Source: Natronomonas gomsonensis (GTDB lineage: Archaea > Halobacteriota > Halobacteria > Halobacteriales > Haloarculaceae). Taken from it: 64,000 nucleotides of DNA. The stretch lies in the NCBI RefSeq assembly GCF_024300825.1, contig NZ_CP101323.1, positions 1,426,001 through 1,490,000 of the forward strand, read 5' to 3'. The translations under genes and the position numbers were made by a program. The notes under the pieces were generated by a model that worked only from the letters and a program-made list of their open reading frames with translations, ran no database searches and had not been told where the DNA came from. Shown piece after piece: positions 16,062-23,865 of this stretch. Position 1 is the stretch's first letter. The number at the start of each line of letters is the position of its first letter.

Positions 16062-17386
16062 AGATAATCCTCCATGGACGACTGACCGTCACCGTCGGCT
16101 GTGGCCGGTCCGGTATCCGTCGCGGTCGGTTCTGTCGGCGTGGCGTCGGCATCATCGGGCATCTCCTCGACTACTTCCGGGTCGGAACTGGGACCATCGT
16201 CGGCCTCGGTGTCGTCGCTATCGCCGTCCTCGAGTCGGTCGGCAACCGTTTCGGGGTCGGAGTCGGAAGCGGCGTCGAACGCTTCGGGAGTCTCCAGCAG
16301 TTCGCCGACCCGTCGTTCGACTTCGTCGGCGACGTTTGAGTCGGCCACCTTGCTCGCACGGATGGTCTCGTCGAGGTTTCGTGCGGCGTCGCTGAGTCCG
16401 AGTTCGCGAACCCGCTCTCGGACCGCCTCGTCGGGGTCGGCGAATGACACCTCCACGTCGGGGTCGTCGCTGACCTCCCGGCGGTCGTTGACGCGGGCGA
16501 CGAGCGCCCCCCGCTCGTCGGCGAACTCCTCGATGCGAGCTGCCGAGACGTCCTCGCCGTCGCCGGCGAGGTCGACGATGACGACCGCGCCGTCGAGGTC
16601 CTGTTCGCGGAGGCGCTCGCGGACGCGCTCGAACCCCTCGCTTTCGGAGAGTTCGAGGTCGACGAAGACGAACTCCCGGGTATCGATGCCTCGCCGTGAG
16701 AGGTGGACCTCGCCGTCGAACTCGACGATGTTGTAGCCGCGCTCTTCGCGCTCACTGGCGCTGGCGCGTTCAGTGGAGCCACAGTAGGTGACCCAGACGC
16801 CGTCGACCTCCTGTCGAGTCGCGGCGTGTTCGTCGCCGAGCAACATCGCGTCGAAGTCGACGTTCGACGCCGCGAGGACTTCCGCGGCGTTCCACTCGAC
16901 GTTGCCGTAGTTGGGGACGAGCGGTTCGAACAGCCCGTGGGAGACGAGCGCCGCGTGGTCGGCGTCGTGGGAGTCGAACTCGTATTCGAGGTCCTCCCGC
17001 TGGGCGCGCGGGACGAAATCGAGACCGTAGAAGGCGGTGTCACCTATCGTCACGGGCGCCGAGCCGAGTCGCGTCGCCAGCCCCATCGCCTCGAAGAGGT
17101 CCAGCCACTGGGCTTCGCGTTTCGTCTCGTGGTTGCCCACGATTGCGAGAAACGGGATATCGGCGTCGTCGAGCGTCTCGAGTACGTCGATGGTGCCGAG
17201 CAGGTCCCCCAGTCCGGGCCGGCGGTCGTGAAAGAGGTCGCCGGCGTGGACGACGGCGTCGACGCCGAGTTCGACCGCGTCCTCGGCGACCCGGCGGAAG
17301 GCCTCGAGGAAGTCCCGTTGGCGCTCCGGTCGGTGGTACTGCCGGTAGCCGAGGTGGGTGTCGCCGGTGTGAATCACCCGTGTCAT
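16058..17386 (-). CDS. mre11: Mre11, DNA repair exonuclease
   Basis: The product is 442 aa. The phosphodiesterase motifs are in order: [12 protein letters not shown] (residue 6), [19 protein letters not shown] (about 83), SHGLFEP and GDEHAATR, so the two-metal site looks complete. The distal 60 residues (about 375-442) are a low-complexity Asp/Glu/Thr/Pro tail ending SSMEDYL. It is the nuclease subunit of the Mre11-Rad50 complex. Its stop is fused to the rad50 GTG and its ATG to the stop of the upstream 110-aa gene, a three-gene coupled unit. Confidence 0.96.
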   Translation of the reverse strand: MTRVIHTGDTHLGYRQYHRPERQRDFLEAFRRVAEDAVELGVDAVVHAGDLFHDRRPGLGDLLGTIDVLETLDDADIPFLAIVGNHETKREAQWLDLFEAMGLATRLGSAPVTIGDTAFYGLDFVPRAQREDLEYEFDSHDADHAALVSHGLFEPLVPNYGNVEWNAAEVLAASNVDFDAMLLGDEHAATRQEVDGVWVTYCGSTERASASEREERGYNIVEFDGEVHLSRRGIDTREFVFVDLELSESEGFERVRERLREQDLDGAVVIVDLAGDGEDVSAARIEEFADERGALVARVNDRREVSDDPDVEVSFADPDEAVRERVRELGLSDAARNLDETIRASKVADSNVADEVERRVGELLETPEAFDAASDSDPETVADRLEDGDSDDTEADDGPSSDPEVVEEMPDDADATPTEPTATDTGPATADGDGQSSMEDYL

Positions 17387-17715
17387 TGGAACGGAGGTTC
17401 GCCGTCACGTCTTAAATCGGTTCCGCGACCGCGGTGAAAGTGGTCGGCGTCGAGGTCGCCGGCGGCCGCTCGCCGGAACCGACGGAACGCACGGAGCGCC
17501 CGCTTTCCGCGGGCTACCCGTGTGGGGTCCTCGGCGCGCTCGATGGCACACTCCAGTTCGGCCACGCCGACGGATTCGACAAACGCGAGTGCCGCATCGA
17601 GGTCGTCCGTGGCGGCGTCGGCGCGCTCGATGACCTGCTCCTCACGCGCTACGAGTCGGCGCAGCGCCGACCTGACGCGTTCGCTGTCGGTGTCTCGGGT
17701 ATCGTCGGGCGCCAC
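17383..17715 (-). CDS. small helical protein at the head of the mre11-rad50 operon
   Basis: The product is 110 aa, starts at GTG (MAPDDTRDTDSERVRSALRR) and is predicted entirely helical. It is charged, with REEQVIERADAATDDLDAAL and an Arg-rich stretch RGKRALRAFRRFRRAA near the C-terminus that could bind nucleic acid. I chose this GTG because a TTTTATTC TATA-like element lies about 27 nt upstream; the longer frame would run through that promoter. Its stop overlaps the mre11 ATG (ATGA). Conservation next to mre11/rad50 would argue for an accessory role in end processing, but no domain is recognised. Confidence 0.65.
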   Translation of the reverse strand: MAPDDTRDTDSERVRSALRRLVAREEQVIERADAATDDLDAALAFVESVGVAELECAIERAEDPTRVARGKRALRAFRRFRRAAAGDLDADHFHRGRGTDLRRDGEPPFQ

Positions 17716-17761
17716 GGGCGCTGTGGCTGCGGCTTCGAATAAAAGCCGTCGGGCCGAGGTG

Positions 17762-18019
17762 TCACTCGGCGAGGGCGTAAACGCGCTTGCGCGCGTCGGT
17801 AAAGGAGAACCGCGAGTCGACTGCATCGACTTCCTCGAGCCGCGTGAGTGCGTATCGGACGGTACGGGGCGGAAGCATCGTCTCCTCGGCGAGTTGACTC
17901 TGCGTGAGCCGGTCGTTGTACTCGAGGACCTTCGCCACCAGTTTCGCGCTCGGTGGCAGGTCAGCGACGGCCTCCCAGTCGACCGCGTCTGCCTTCGACT
18001 GCACGTCGGTTACGCTCAT
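17762..18019 (-). CDS. winged-helix transcriptional regulator (MarR/TrmB-like), 85 aa
   Basis: The product is a minimal wHTH protein. MSVTDVQSKADAVDWEAVAD precedes the domain LPPSAKLVAKVLEYNDRLTQ, SQLAEETMLPPRTVRYALTR (helix-turn-helix with recognition helix) and the wing LEEVDAVDSRFSFTDARKRV. Small haloarchaeal regulators of this form usually bind as dimers. I start at the ATG preceded by GGTGG. Two CTATC/GATAG dyads flank its TATA element, pointing to autoregulation. It is divergent from pan, so the proteasome ATPase could share the control. Confidence 0.75.
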   Translation of the reverse strand: MSVTDVQSKADAVDWEAVADLPPSAKLVAKVLEYNDRLTQSQLAEETMLPPRTVRYALTRLEEVDAVDSRFSFTDARKRVYALAE

Positions 18020-18030
18020 CGTACCACCAC

Positions 18031-18083
18031 CTATCCAATGATAGCGGATAATACTTACTATCCCAAAATATTCCCGATAGTAA
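18031..18083. promoter_or_regulatory. double CTATC/GATAG dyad flanking the wHTH promoter
   Basis: Dyad A is CTATC (18031-18035)/GATAG (18040-18044). Dyad B is TTACTATC (18055-18062)/GATAGTAA (18076-18083), perfect over 8 bp with a 13-nt spacer. The TATA-like TATTATCC of the wHTH gene (minus strand, 18047-18054) lies between them. Shared arm sequence and placement on both sides of the core promoter are typical of an autoregulated operator. Confidence 0.55.
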
Positions 18084-18188
18084 TCCTCCGTTTCGGTGGC
18101 TCGTTTTTCGTAACGAGGAGATTCGCCGGCATGCACCGGGTGTACCTACCCGAAACCTCTTATGACTACGGGCGCTACCGATGGGGTG

Positions 18189-19403
18189 ATGACCGATACT
18201 GTTGACGACGTCGACCTCCCCTACGAGGACGGCGCGTCACAGCAGGAGAAAGTGGAGGCGCTGGAGGAGCGGCTCGAAATCCTCGAACAGCAGAACGAGG
18301 AAATGCGCGACAAGCTCCTCGATGCGAACGCAGAGAACAACAAGTACCAACAGAAGCTCGAGCGGCTGACCCACGAGAACAAGAAGCTCAAGCAGTCGCC
18401 GCTGTTCGTCGCCACCGTCCAAGAGATTACCGACGAGGGCGTCATCATCAAACAGCACGGCAACAACCAGGAGGCGCTCACCGAGGTCACCGACGAGATG
18501 CGCGAAGAACTCACGCCGGACTCCCGCGTCGCCGTGAACAACTCGCTGTCCGTCGTCAAGAAACTCGACTCCGAGACGGACGTGCGCGCCCGCGTGATGC
18601 AGGTCGAACAGTCCCCCGACGTGGCCTACGAGGACATCGGCGGCATCGACGAGCAGATGGAGGAGGTCCGAGAGACCGTCGAGATGCCCATCGAGAGCCC
18701 CGAGATGTTCGACGAAGTGGGCATCGACCCGCCGTCGGGCGTCCTGTTGCACGGGCCGCCAGGCACCGGGAAGACGATGCTGGCGAAGGCCGTCGCCAAC
18801 CAGACCGACGCCACCTTCATCAAGATGGCCGGCTCCGAGTTGGTCCACAAGTTCATCGGAGAGGGTGCAAAACTCGTCCGCGACCTCTTCGAACTCGCTC
18901 GACAGGAGGAACCCGCCGTCGTCTTCATCGACGAAATCGACGCCATCGCCGCAAAGCGGACCGACTCCAAGACCTCCGGTGACGCCGAGGTCCAGCGGAC
19001 GATGATGCAACTGCTCTCCGAGATGGACGGCTTCGAGGACCGCGGCCAGATTTCGATCATCGCGGCGACGAACCGCTTCGACATGCTCGACCGCGCTATC
19101 CTCCGTCCCGGCCGCTTCGACCGCCTCATCGAGGTCCCCAAACCCGACGCCGAGGGTCGCGAACTCATCTTCCAGATTCACACCCGCGACATGAACATCG
19201 CGGACGAGGTCGACTTCGCGGAACTCGCCGAGGAGACCCAGGAGGCCTCCGGCGCCGACGTCAAGGCCATCACCACCGAGGCCGGCATGTTCGCCATCCG
19301 CGACGACCGCAAGGAAGTGTGGATGCAGGACTTCCTCGACGCATGGGATAAAATCAAACAGACCGAAGAGGAAAGCGACGAAGTCTCGAAGACTTTCGCC
19401 TGA
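18189..19403 (+). CDS. pan: proteasome-activating nucleotidase PAN (AAA+ ATPase)
   Basis: The product is 404 aa. An N-terminal coiled coil (about residues 17-70) and OB domain (VATVQEITDEGVIIKQHG) are followed by the AAA+ module: Walker A GPPGTGKTMLAKAV, Walker B VVFIDEIDAIAAKR, sensor AATNRFD and arginine fingers near RPGRFDRL. It unfolds proteins and feeds them to the 20S proteasome. I start at the ATG of MTDTVDDVDL since the CTTAT element is about 30 nt upstream; an in-frame ATG at 18162 is too near that element. The C-terminus ends in Thr-Phe-Ala, so the last three residues deviate from the HbYX docking motif by having Phe instead of Tyr. Confidence 0.96.
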   Translation: MTDTVDDVDLPYEDGASQQEKVEALEERLEILEQQNEEMRDKLLDANAENNKYQQKLERLTHENKKLKQSPLFVATVQEITDEGVIIKQHGNNQEALTEVTDEMREELTPDSRVAVNNSLSVVKKLDSETDVRARVMQVEQSPDVAYEDIGGIDEQMEEVRETVEMPIESPEMFDEVGIDPPSGVLLHGPPGTGKTMLAKAVANQTDATFIKMAGSELVHKFIGEGAKLVRDLFELARQEEPAVVFIDEIDAIAAKRTDSKTSGDAEVQRTMMQLLSEMDGFEDRGQISIIAATNRFDMLDRAILRPGRFDRLIEVPKPDAEGRELIFQIHTRDMNIADEVDFAELAEETQEASGADVKAITTEAGMFAIRDDRKEVWMQDFLDAWDKIKQTEEESDEVSKTFA

Positions 19404-19406
19404 AAC

Positions 19407-19603
19407 TTTTTGCACGGCACGCTGCGCGCGCCGGCAAAAACGTTCATGAAAAAGACACGGCGGCCCTCCCTCAGGAAGACTCCCTTCGGTCGTCTTCCAA
19501 CGCTCCCGCTCACTTCGTTCGCGGGACCTACGGTCGGGCCTTGGTCCTGTGCGTGGCGGCCTGCGGCCGCCACGACAGTTCGGTTGCGGGCCTGCCCGCA
19601 ACC
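19407..19603. repeat. train of six inverted repeats downstream of pan
   Basis: Consecutive hairpins fill a 290-nt gap (19404-19693): TTTTTGC/GCAAAAA (19407-19413/19434-19440), GGAAGAC/GTCTTCC (19474-19480/19492-19498), TCCCGC/GCGGGA (19504-19509/19521-19526), GGACC/GGTCC (19524-19528/19543-19547), CGTGGCGGCC/GGCCGCCACG (19552-19561/19565-19574) and GGTTGCGGGC/GCCCGCAACC (19582-19591/19594-19603). The third and fourth overlap and exclude each other. The first may end pan transcription. No convincing protein is encoded in any frame. Confidence 0.6.
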
Positions 19604-19693
19604 CGCGCGCTTTGCACGCAGAGAACCGCTCGCGCCTTCGTCGCTCGCGGATGCTTGCGGTGATTTTTCCGTCCTGAGCGCAGAGACGAACGC

Positions 19694-19840
19694 ATGACCG
19701 ACAGCGACGCAGTCGAGGCGTTCCTCGAACAGGCCGATTCAACCTACGAAGAGTACGAACAGGGCTACGCCGACGCGGACGCGACGCTCCGACGTCTGGA
19801 GAAACACATCGAAGAGTTGCGGGACGCTACTCGCGAATGA
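19694..19840 (+). CDS. 48-aa acidic coiled protein (hypothetical)
   Basis: The ATG frame gives MTDSDAVEAFLEQADSTYEE, YEQGYADADATLRRLEKHIE, ELRDATRE. It is a single amphipathic helical hairpin with heptad-like leucines, halophile-acidic, with no Cys. The last 14 nt overlap the end of the convergent ABC ATPase gene. Codon use is typical of the window (GAC/GAG/GCG), which supports coding. Promoter DNA directly before it is not obvious because of the hairpin tract, so co-transcription with pan is possible. Function is unknown. Confidence 0.55.
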   Translation: MTDSDAVEAFLEQADSTYEEYEQGYADADATLRRLEKHIEELRDATRE

Positions 19841-20591
19841 GTCCGAGGACGCGCTCGTAGTAGGCGCCGAAGTCGGCGTCGGACCGCGACCGGGGCCGCG
19901 GAAGGTCGACCTCGATGACATCCCGGATGCGTCCCGGTTCCTTCGCCATCACGACGACTCGGTCGGCGAGTTTCACCGCCTCTTCGACGTCGTGTGTGAC
20001 GAACAGGACCGTCTTTCCGGTCTGCTCCCAGATGTCGAGCAGTTCGTTCTGCAGCATCTCTCGGGTCTGTGCGTCGACGGCCCCGAACGGCTCGTCCATC
20101 AACAGGAGGCTGGGGTCGGTCGCGAGCGCCCGTGCGATGGCGACCCGCTGTTTCATTCCACCGGAGAGTTCCTTCGGATAGCTATCGGCGAACCCCTCCA
20201 GTCCGACGAGGTCGACGAGGGAGTCGACGCGTTCGCGCCGCTCGGCCGCCGAAACGCCCCCCTTCTCCAGGCCGAAGGCGACGTTGCCCCGGACGGTCCG
20301 CCACGGGAAGAGGTGGTACTCCTGGAAGACGACGCCCATGTCGGCGGTCGGTCCCGCGACCCGCTCGCCGCGCAACCGGACCGACCCGTCGGTCGGTTCC
20401 TCGAGTCCGGCGATGATGCGAAACAGCGTCGTCTTCCCACAGCCGGAGGGACCGACGATACAGACGAACTCGCCGTCCTCGACACCGAAGGACACCTCGG
20501 AGAGGGCGTGTACTGGGCCGCCCTTGCCGGCGTACTGTTTGGAGACGTTGTCGACACTGACCTGCGTCCCAATGGGGTCGTTCAGCGCCAC
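19827..20591 (-). CDS. ABC transporter ATP-binding protein, NitT/TauT type
   Basis: The product is 254 aa. Walker A is GPSGCGKTTLFRII, the Q-loop is VFQEYHLFPWRTVRGN, the signature is LSGGMKQRVAIARAL, Walker B is LLLMDEPFGAVD, and the H-switch is FVTHDVEEAVKLAD. The HLFPWRTVRGN and EAVKLADRVVVM stretches are typical of nitrate/sulfonate/taurine (SsuB/TauB/NrtD) importers. Start is GTG (MALNDPIGTQVSV), which overlaps the permease stop by 10 nt; the longer upstream frame is permease DNA read out of frame. It powers the importer formed with the next two genes. Confidence 0.92.
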   Translation of the reverse strand: MALNDPIGTQVSVDNVSKQYAGKGGPVHALSEVSFGVEDGEFVCIVGPSGCGKTTLFRIIAGLEEPTDGSVRLRGERVAGPTADMGVVFQEYHLFPWRTVRGNVAFGLEKGGVSAAERRERVDSLVDLVGLEGFADSYPKELSGGMKQRVAIARALATDPSLLLMDEPFGAVDAQTREMLQNELLDIWEQTGKTVLFVTHDVEEAVKLADRVVVMAKEPGRIRDVIEVDLPRPRSRSDADFGAYYERVLGLIRE

Positions 20592-21388
20592 GCCAGAACC
20601 CTCCGTTGGACCGCACGGAACGCCACGTCGACGAGTAGGAACATCAGGCTCAACACGAGAATGTAGGCGATGACTACGTCGACCTGCAGGTTCTGACCGG
20701 CACGCAGGATTCGCCGTCCGATGCCCGGAACACCGAAGATTTCGGAGGCGACGACGAGCATCCAACAGCGCCCCAGCCCAGTCCGAACGCCGGTGAGTAT
20801 CTCGGGGGAGGCCGCCGGAATCACGACCGACCGGACCAACTCGAGGTCACCTTCGACGCCGAGACTTCGGGCGACGTCCAGAAGGTCCTCCGAGACACCT
20901 TCGACGCCACCGTAGGCGGCGTAGAAGTTTATCCAGAACGCCCCGACGGCGATGATGAACGCCGCGCCCGCGTCACCGATGCCGAACCACGCGATGGCGA
21001 AGCCGACGAGTGCAAGCGGCGGGACGGGTCGGAGAAGCCGGACCACCGGTGCCGACAGGTCATCGAGGAGCCGACTCCACCCGAAGGCCACGCCTGCAGC
21101 GACGCCGAGCGTGGTTCCGACGACGGCCCCCGGCAGCCAGTGGCGGATGCTCTGTCCCAACGCGATGAGCATCTCGCCGCTTTCGGCCTCCGCGCGAAAC
21201 GTCTCGGCGACCGCAAGCGGCGAGGGCAGCACGTACGACGGCTGGAACAACGAGGCGACGTACCAGAGTGCGACGAAACCGGCGACACCAATGAAACCCA
21301 ACAGGGTACCGCGAGCGTCGATACTTGACAGTGGGAGGTCGGCGCTCTCGGTCGCATCTTCGAGTTCCCGTCGGATGTCGGTCGCCAT
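20582..21388 (-). CDS. ABC transporter permease, NitT/TauT type
   Basis: The product is 268 aa with about six membrane helices, starting at FIGVAGFVALWYVASLF. The cytoplasmic EAA loop appears in the C-terminal half as DVARSLGVEGDLELVRSVVI, then PAASPEILTGVRTGLGRCWM, the BPD_transp_1 signature of SsuC/TauC-like permeases. It forms a homodimeric channel. It sits between the binding-protein and ATPase genes, with a 19-nt gap after the former and a 10-nt overlap with the latter. Confidence 0.92.
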   Translation of the reverse strand: MATDIRRELEDATESADLPLSSIDARGTLLGFIGVAGFVALWYVASLFQPSYVLPSPLAVAETFRAEAESGEMLIALGQSIRHWLPGAVVGTTLGVAAGVAFGWSRLLDDLSAPVVRLLRPVPPLALVGFAIAWFGIGDAGAAFIIAVGAFWINFYAAYGGVEGVSEDLLDVARSLGVEGDLELVRSVVIPAASPEILTGVRTGLGRCWMLVVASEIFGVPGIGRRILRAGQNLQVDVVIAYILVLSLMFLLVDVAFRAVQRRVLAWR

Positions 21389-21407
21389 CTATCGGCCCTC
21401 CATGGCT

Positions 21408-22430
21408 TCAGAGCGAGTCGTAGACGCTGTAATCGAATATCTGCTCGCGCGACAGCTGTTGGTCTATCTGGCCGTTCTCGTTGGCGAATTGCGAGAAGAT
21501 GTCCGCCCCGTTTTCGATTTCTCGCGGGTCGGTGACGAAGTTCGAAAGCGGGCCAGCCAGTGCCTCTCGGGCGAGGTCTGCGTCCATTCCGATGCCGCTT
21601 TCGACGATGTCTGCCGTCTCGCTGGGGTTGGCTTCGATGAACTCGGTCGCGCGGACGTGCTGTTCGAGGAACTCCCCTGCGAGTGCCGAATCCCGAACCT
21701 CGTCGCTCATGAGCGTGACGGCGGCGGGCTGTCCCGGCATGATTTCGGCGGCCGTCCGGAAGGTGCCGACCGGGGCGTTCGTGCCGTCTACGCGGGTCGG
21801 AACCGGCTCCATAATCGACGTGCCGTCGATTTCGTCGTTGACGATGGCCTGGAATACGGCGTTGGCACCGCCGATTTCGATGATTTCGACCGCCGACTCG
21901 GGGTCGACACCGACCTCCTCGGCGAGCCAATAGCGGAGCAACACGTCGGGCACCGACCCCTGTGGGAACGTTCCAAAGCGGAAGGGTTCGCCGTTCTCCT
22001 CTTCCCACACCGAGAAGGCGTCGGCGCCGTGTTCGTCCCACATCGCCCGGAGGTCGTCGTGGACCATCACCGCCATCGGCTCTTTGATGTTCGCGGCGGT
22101 CACCTTCGCGGGAATGCCGCGGTCGATGACTATCATCGACGGAACGATGCCGAACATCGCGATGTCGATTTCGCCGCCGCCGTAGGCCTGGATGATGGCC
22201 GGGCCATCGGTGAACTCCTGGCCGTTGATTTCGGCGCTGATTTCGTCGAAGTACCCCTGTTCGTCCATCACGAAGTACTGCAGGTCGGGGAAGATTGGCA
22301 TGTACGCGACGGAGAGCTCCTCGGTACCGCCGGAACCGGAGCCCAGACAGCCGGCCAGTCCCGCCGTCGCGGCGGCACCGGTGCCGGCCAGATACGAACG
22401 CCTCGAGAGCGTGAAGTCGTACTCGGTCAT
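21408..22430 (-). CDS. substrate-binding lipoprotein of NitT/TauT ABC importer (Tat-exported)
   Basis: The product is 340 aa. The N-terminus MTEYDFTLSRRSYLAGTGAA has a twin-arginine motif (SRRSYL), a hydrophobic stretch and the lipobox LAGC at about 28-31, so it is folded before export and lipid-anchored outside. The NMT1/SsuA-like fold (PF09084/PF13379) shows in SVAYMPIFPDLQYFVMDEQGY, EIDIAMFGIVPSMI and NAVFQAIVNDEIDG. The ligand is probably a small anion or organic sulfur/nitrogen compound and is not decidable. ATG is leaderless behind CATAAAC; perfect GGGAGGCCC repeats frame that promoter. Confidence 0.88.
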   Translation of the reverse strand: MTEYDFTLSRRSYLAGTGAAATAGLAGCLGSGSGGTEELSVAYMPIFPDLQYFVMDEQGYFDEISAEINGQEFTDGPAIIQAYGGGEIDIAMFGIVPSMIVIDRGIPAKVTAANIKEPMAVMVHDDLRAMWDEHGADAFSVWEEENGEPFRFGTFPQGSVPDVLLRYWLAEEVGVDPESAVEIIEIGGANAVFQAIVNDEIDGTSIMEPVPTRVDGTNAPVGTFRTAAEIMPGQPAAVTLMSDEVRDSALAGEFLEQHVRATEFIEANPSETADIVESGIGMDADLAREALAGPLSNFVTDPREIENGADIFSQFANENGQIDQQLSREQIFDYSVYDSL

Positions 22431-22442
22431 TGGAGACGATAG

Positions 22443-22489
22443 GGGAGGCCCGTTTATGCCCGACAAGGTGCGGGTAATTTGGGCCTCCC
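22443..22489. promoter_or_regulatory. perfect inverted repeat framing the ABC-importer promoter
   Basis: GGGAGGCCC (22443-22451) and GGGCCTCCC (22481-22489) are complementary 9-bp arms 29 nt apart. The TATA-like GCATAAAC of the substrate-binding gene (minus strand, about 22453-22460) lies between them. One arm covers the initiation region, so binding there would block transcription. An RNA hairpin is less likely, since most of the repeat lies upstream of the inferred start of transcription. Confidence 0.5.
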
Positions 22490-22663
22490 TCGTTGACGGC
22501 GGAGCCAAGAGAAAAATCTGCCACCGTGTTGCGGTTTTCGCCATCTGTTTGGAAGTAGAGTCGTCCCATATACCAGCAACAATCTCCGATAAGTGTGTGA
22601 GAAATACCCCTGATTCCGATGGCATCCAGCAGAATTAACCCCCCAGCGGACGCCGTATCCGCC

Positions 22664-23785
22664 ATGACGGAGTTCTCATCGCGCATCGAGAAAGTGTCCA
22701 TCAGCGGTATCCGTGAGGTGTTCGAGGCGGCCGGCGAGGATGCCATCAATCTCGGCTTGGGCCAACCCGACTTCCCGACGCCCGACCACGCTCGACAGGC
22801 GGCAATCGAGGCCATCGAAACGGGAGCAGTCGACGCCTACACTTCCAACAAGGGGACTATCGAGTTGCGGGAGGCCATCGCCGCGAAGCACGACCGCGAC
22901 AACGGCTTCTCGGTCGACCAAGAGGATATCATCGCCACCGCCGGAGGGAGCGAGGCGCTCCACATCGCCCTCGAAGCACACGTCGATTCGGGCGACGAGG
23001 TCATCTACCCCGACCCGGGGTTCGTCTCCTACGAGGCGCTGACCCACATCGCCGGTGGCGAACCGCGACCCGTTTCGCTTCGCGAAGACCTCACGATGGC
23101 GCCCGAAGCCGTCGAAGACGCCATCACCGACGACACCGCGGCCTTCGTCGTCAACAGCCCCGCCAACCCGACGGGTGCAGTCCAAAGCGAGGCCGACATG
23201 CGGGCGTTCGCTCGCATCGCCGAGGAACACGACGTGTTGTGTATCTCCGATGAGGTGTACGAGCCGTTCGTCTTCGACGGCGAACACCACTCGCCGATGT
23301 CCTTTACCGACTCCGGGAACGTCGTCGTCGTCAACGCCTGCTCGAAGGCGTACTCGATGACCGGCTGGCGGTTGGGGTGGGTAACCGGCGCCTCCGACCG
23401 CATCGAGCGGATGCTCCGGGCCCACCAGTACGGACAGGCCTGTGCCGCCGCACCGAGTCAGTACGCCGCCGAGGCCGCCCTGACCGGCCCACAGGACCAC
23501 ACCGTCGAGATGCGGGAGGCCTTCGAGGAGCGCCGGGACTTGGTCGTCGAGGAACTCGAATCGATGGGGCTGGACGTGCCGACGCCGAAGGGTGCCTTCT
23601 ACGTGATGCCCCGGGTGCCCGAGGGGTGGGTCGACGAGGTCATCGACCGCGGCGTCGTCGTCGTTCCCGGCGAGGCCTTCGGCGAGGGGGGCGCCGGCCA
23701 CGCCCGCATCTCGTATGCGGCGAGTATGGAAACGCTAGAGGAGGCCCTCGACATCATGCGGGAAGCGACCGAGGCACTCCGGTAG
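22664..23785 (+). CDS. PLP-dependent aminotransferase (aspartate/aromatic type, class I/II)
   Basis: The product is 373 aa. The fold-type I motifs are NLGLGQPDFPTP (about 29), YTSNKGTIELREAIA, VVNSPANPTGAV (about 162), CISDEVYEPFVF with the Asp that contacts the pyridine nitrogen, ACSKAYSMTGWRLGW with the PLP-binding Lys (about 228), and ARISYAAS near the C-terminus with the carboxylate-binding Arg. It probably transfers amino groups between aspartate or aromatic amino acids and 2-oxoglutarate. Start MTEFSSRIEKVSISGIREVF is leaderless behind GAATTAACC; the longer frame from 22619 covers that element. Divergent from the ABC importer. Confidence 0.92.
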   Translation: MTEFSSRIEKVSISGIREVFEAAGEDAINLGLGQPDFPTPDHARQAAIEAIETGAVDAYTSNKGTIELREAIAAKHDRDNGFSVDQEDIIATAGGSEALHIALEAHVDSGDEVIYPDPGFVSYEALTHIAGGEPRPVSLREDLTMAPEAVEDAITDDTAAFVVNSPANPTGAVQSEADMRAFARIAEEHDVLCISDEVYEPFVFDGEHHSPMSFTDSGNVVVVNACSKAYSMTGWRLGWVTGASDRIERMLRAHQYGQACAAAPSQYAAEAALTGPQDHTVEMREAFEERRDLVVEELESMGLDVPTPKGAFYVMPRVPEGWVDEVIDRGVVVVPGEAFGEGGAGHARISYAASMETLEEALDIMREATEALR

Positions 23786-23865
23786 CAGCCGCCGACCCCG
23801 GAGACGAACCCCCGACAGCCTGCCGACGGGAGTAGAGTAATGAGACTCGCTACCGTACACCACGT

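Noticed and set aside
13266-16067. Several long antisense frames over rad50
   Set aside because: They are Leu/Ser/Arg-rich mirrors of the Glu/Arg coiled coil and have no domain or promoter.
19441-19700. 95-aa plus-strand frame in the pan downstream gap
   Set aside because: The frame is made of palindrome-derived residues without conserved features; the DNA is better described as hairpin repeats.
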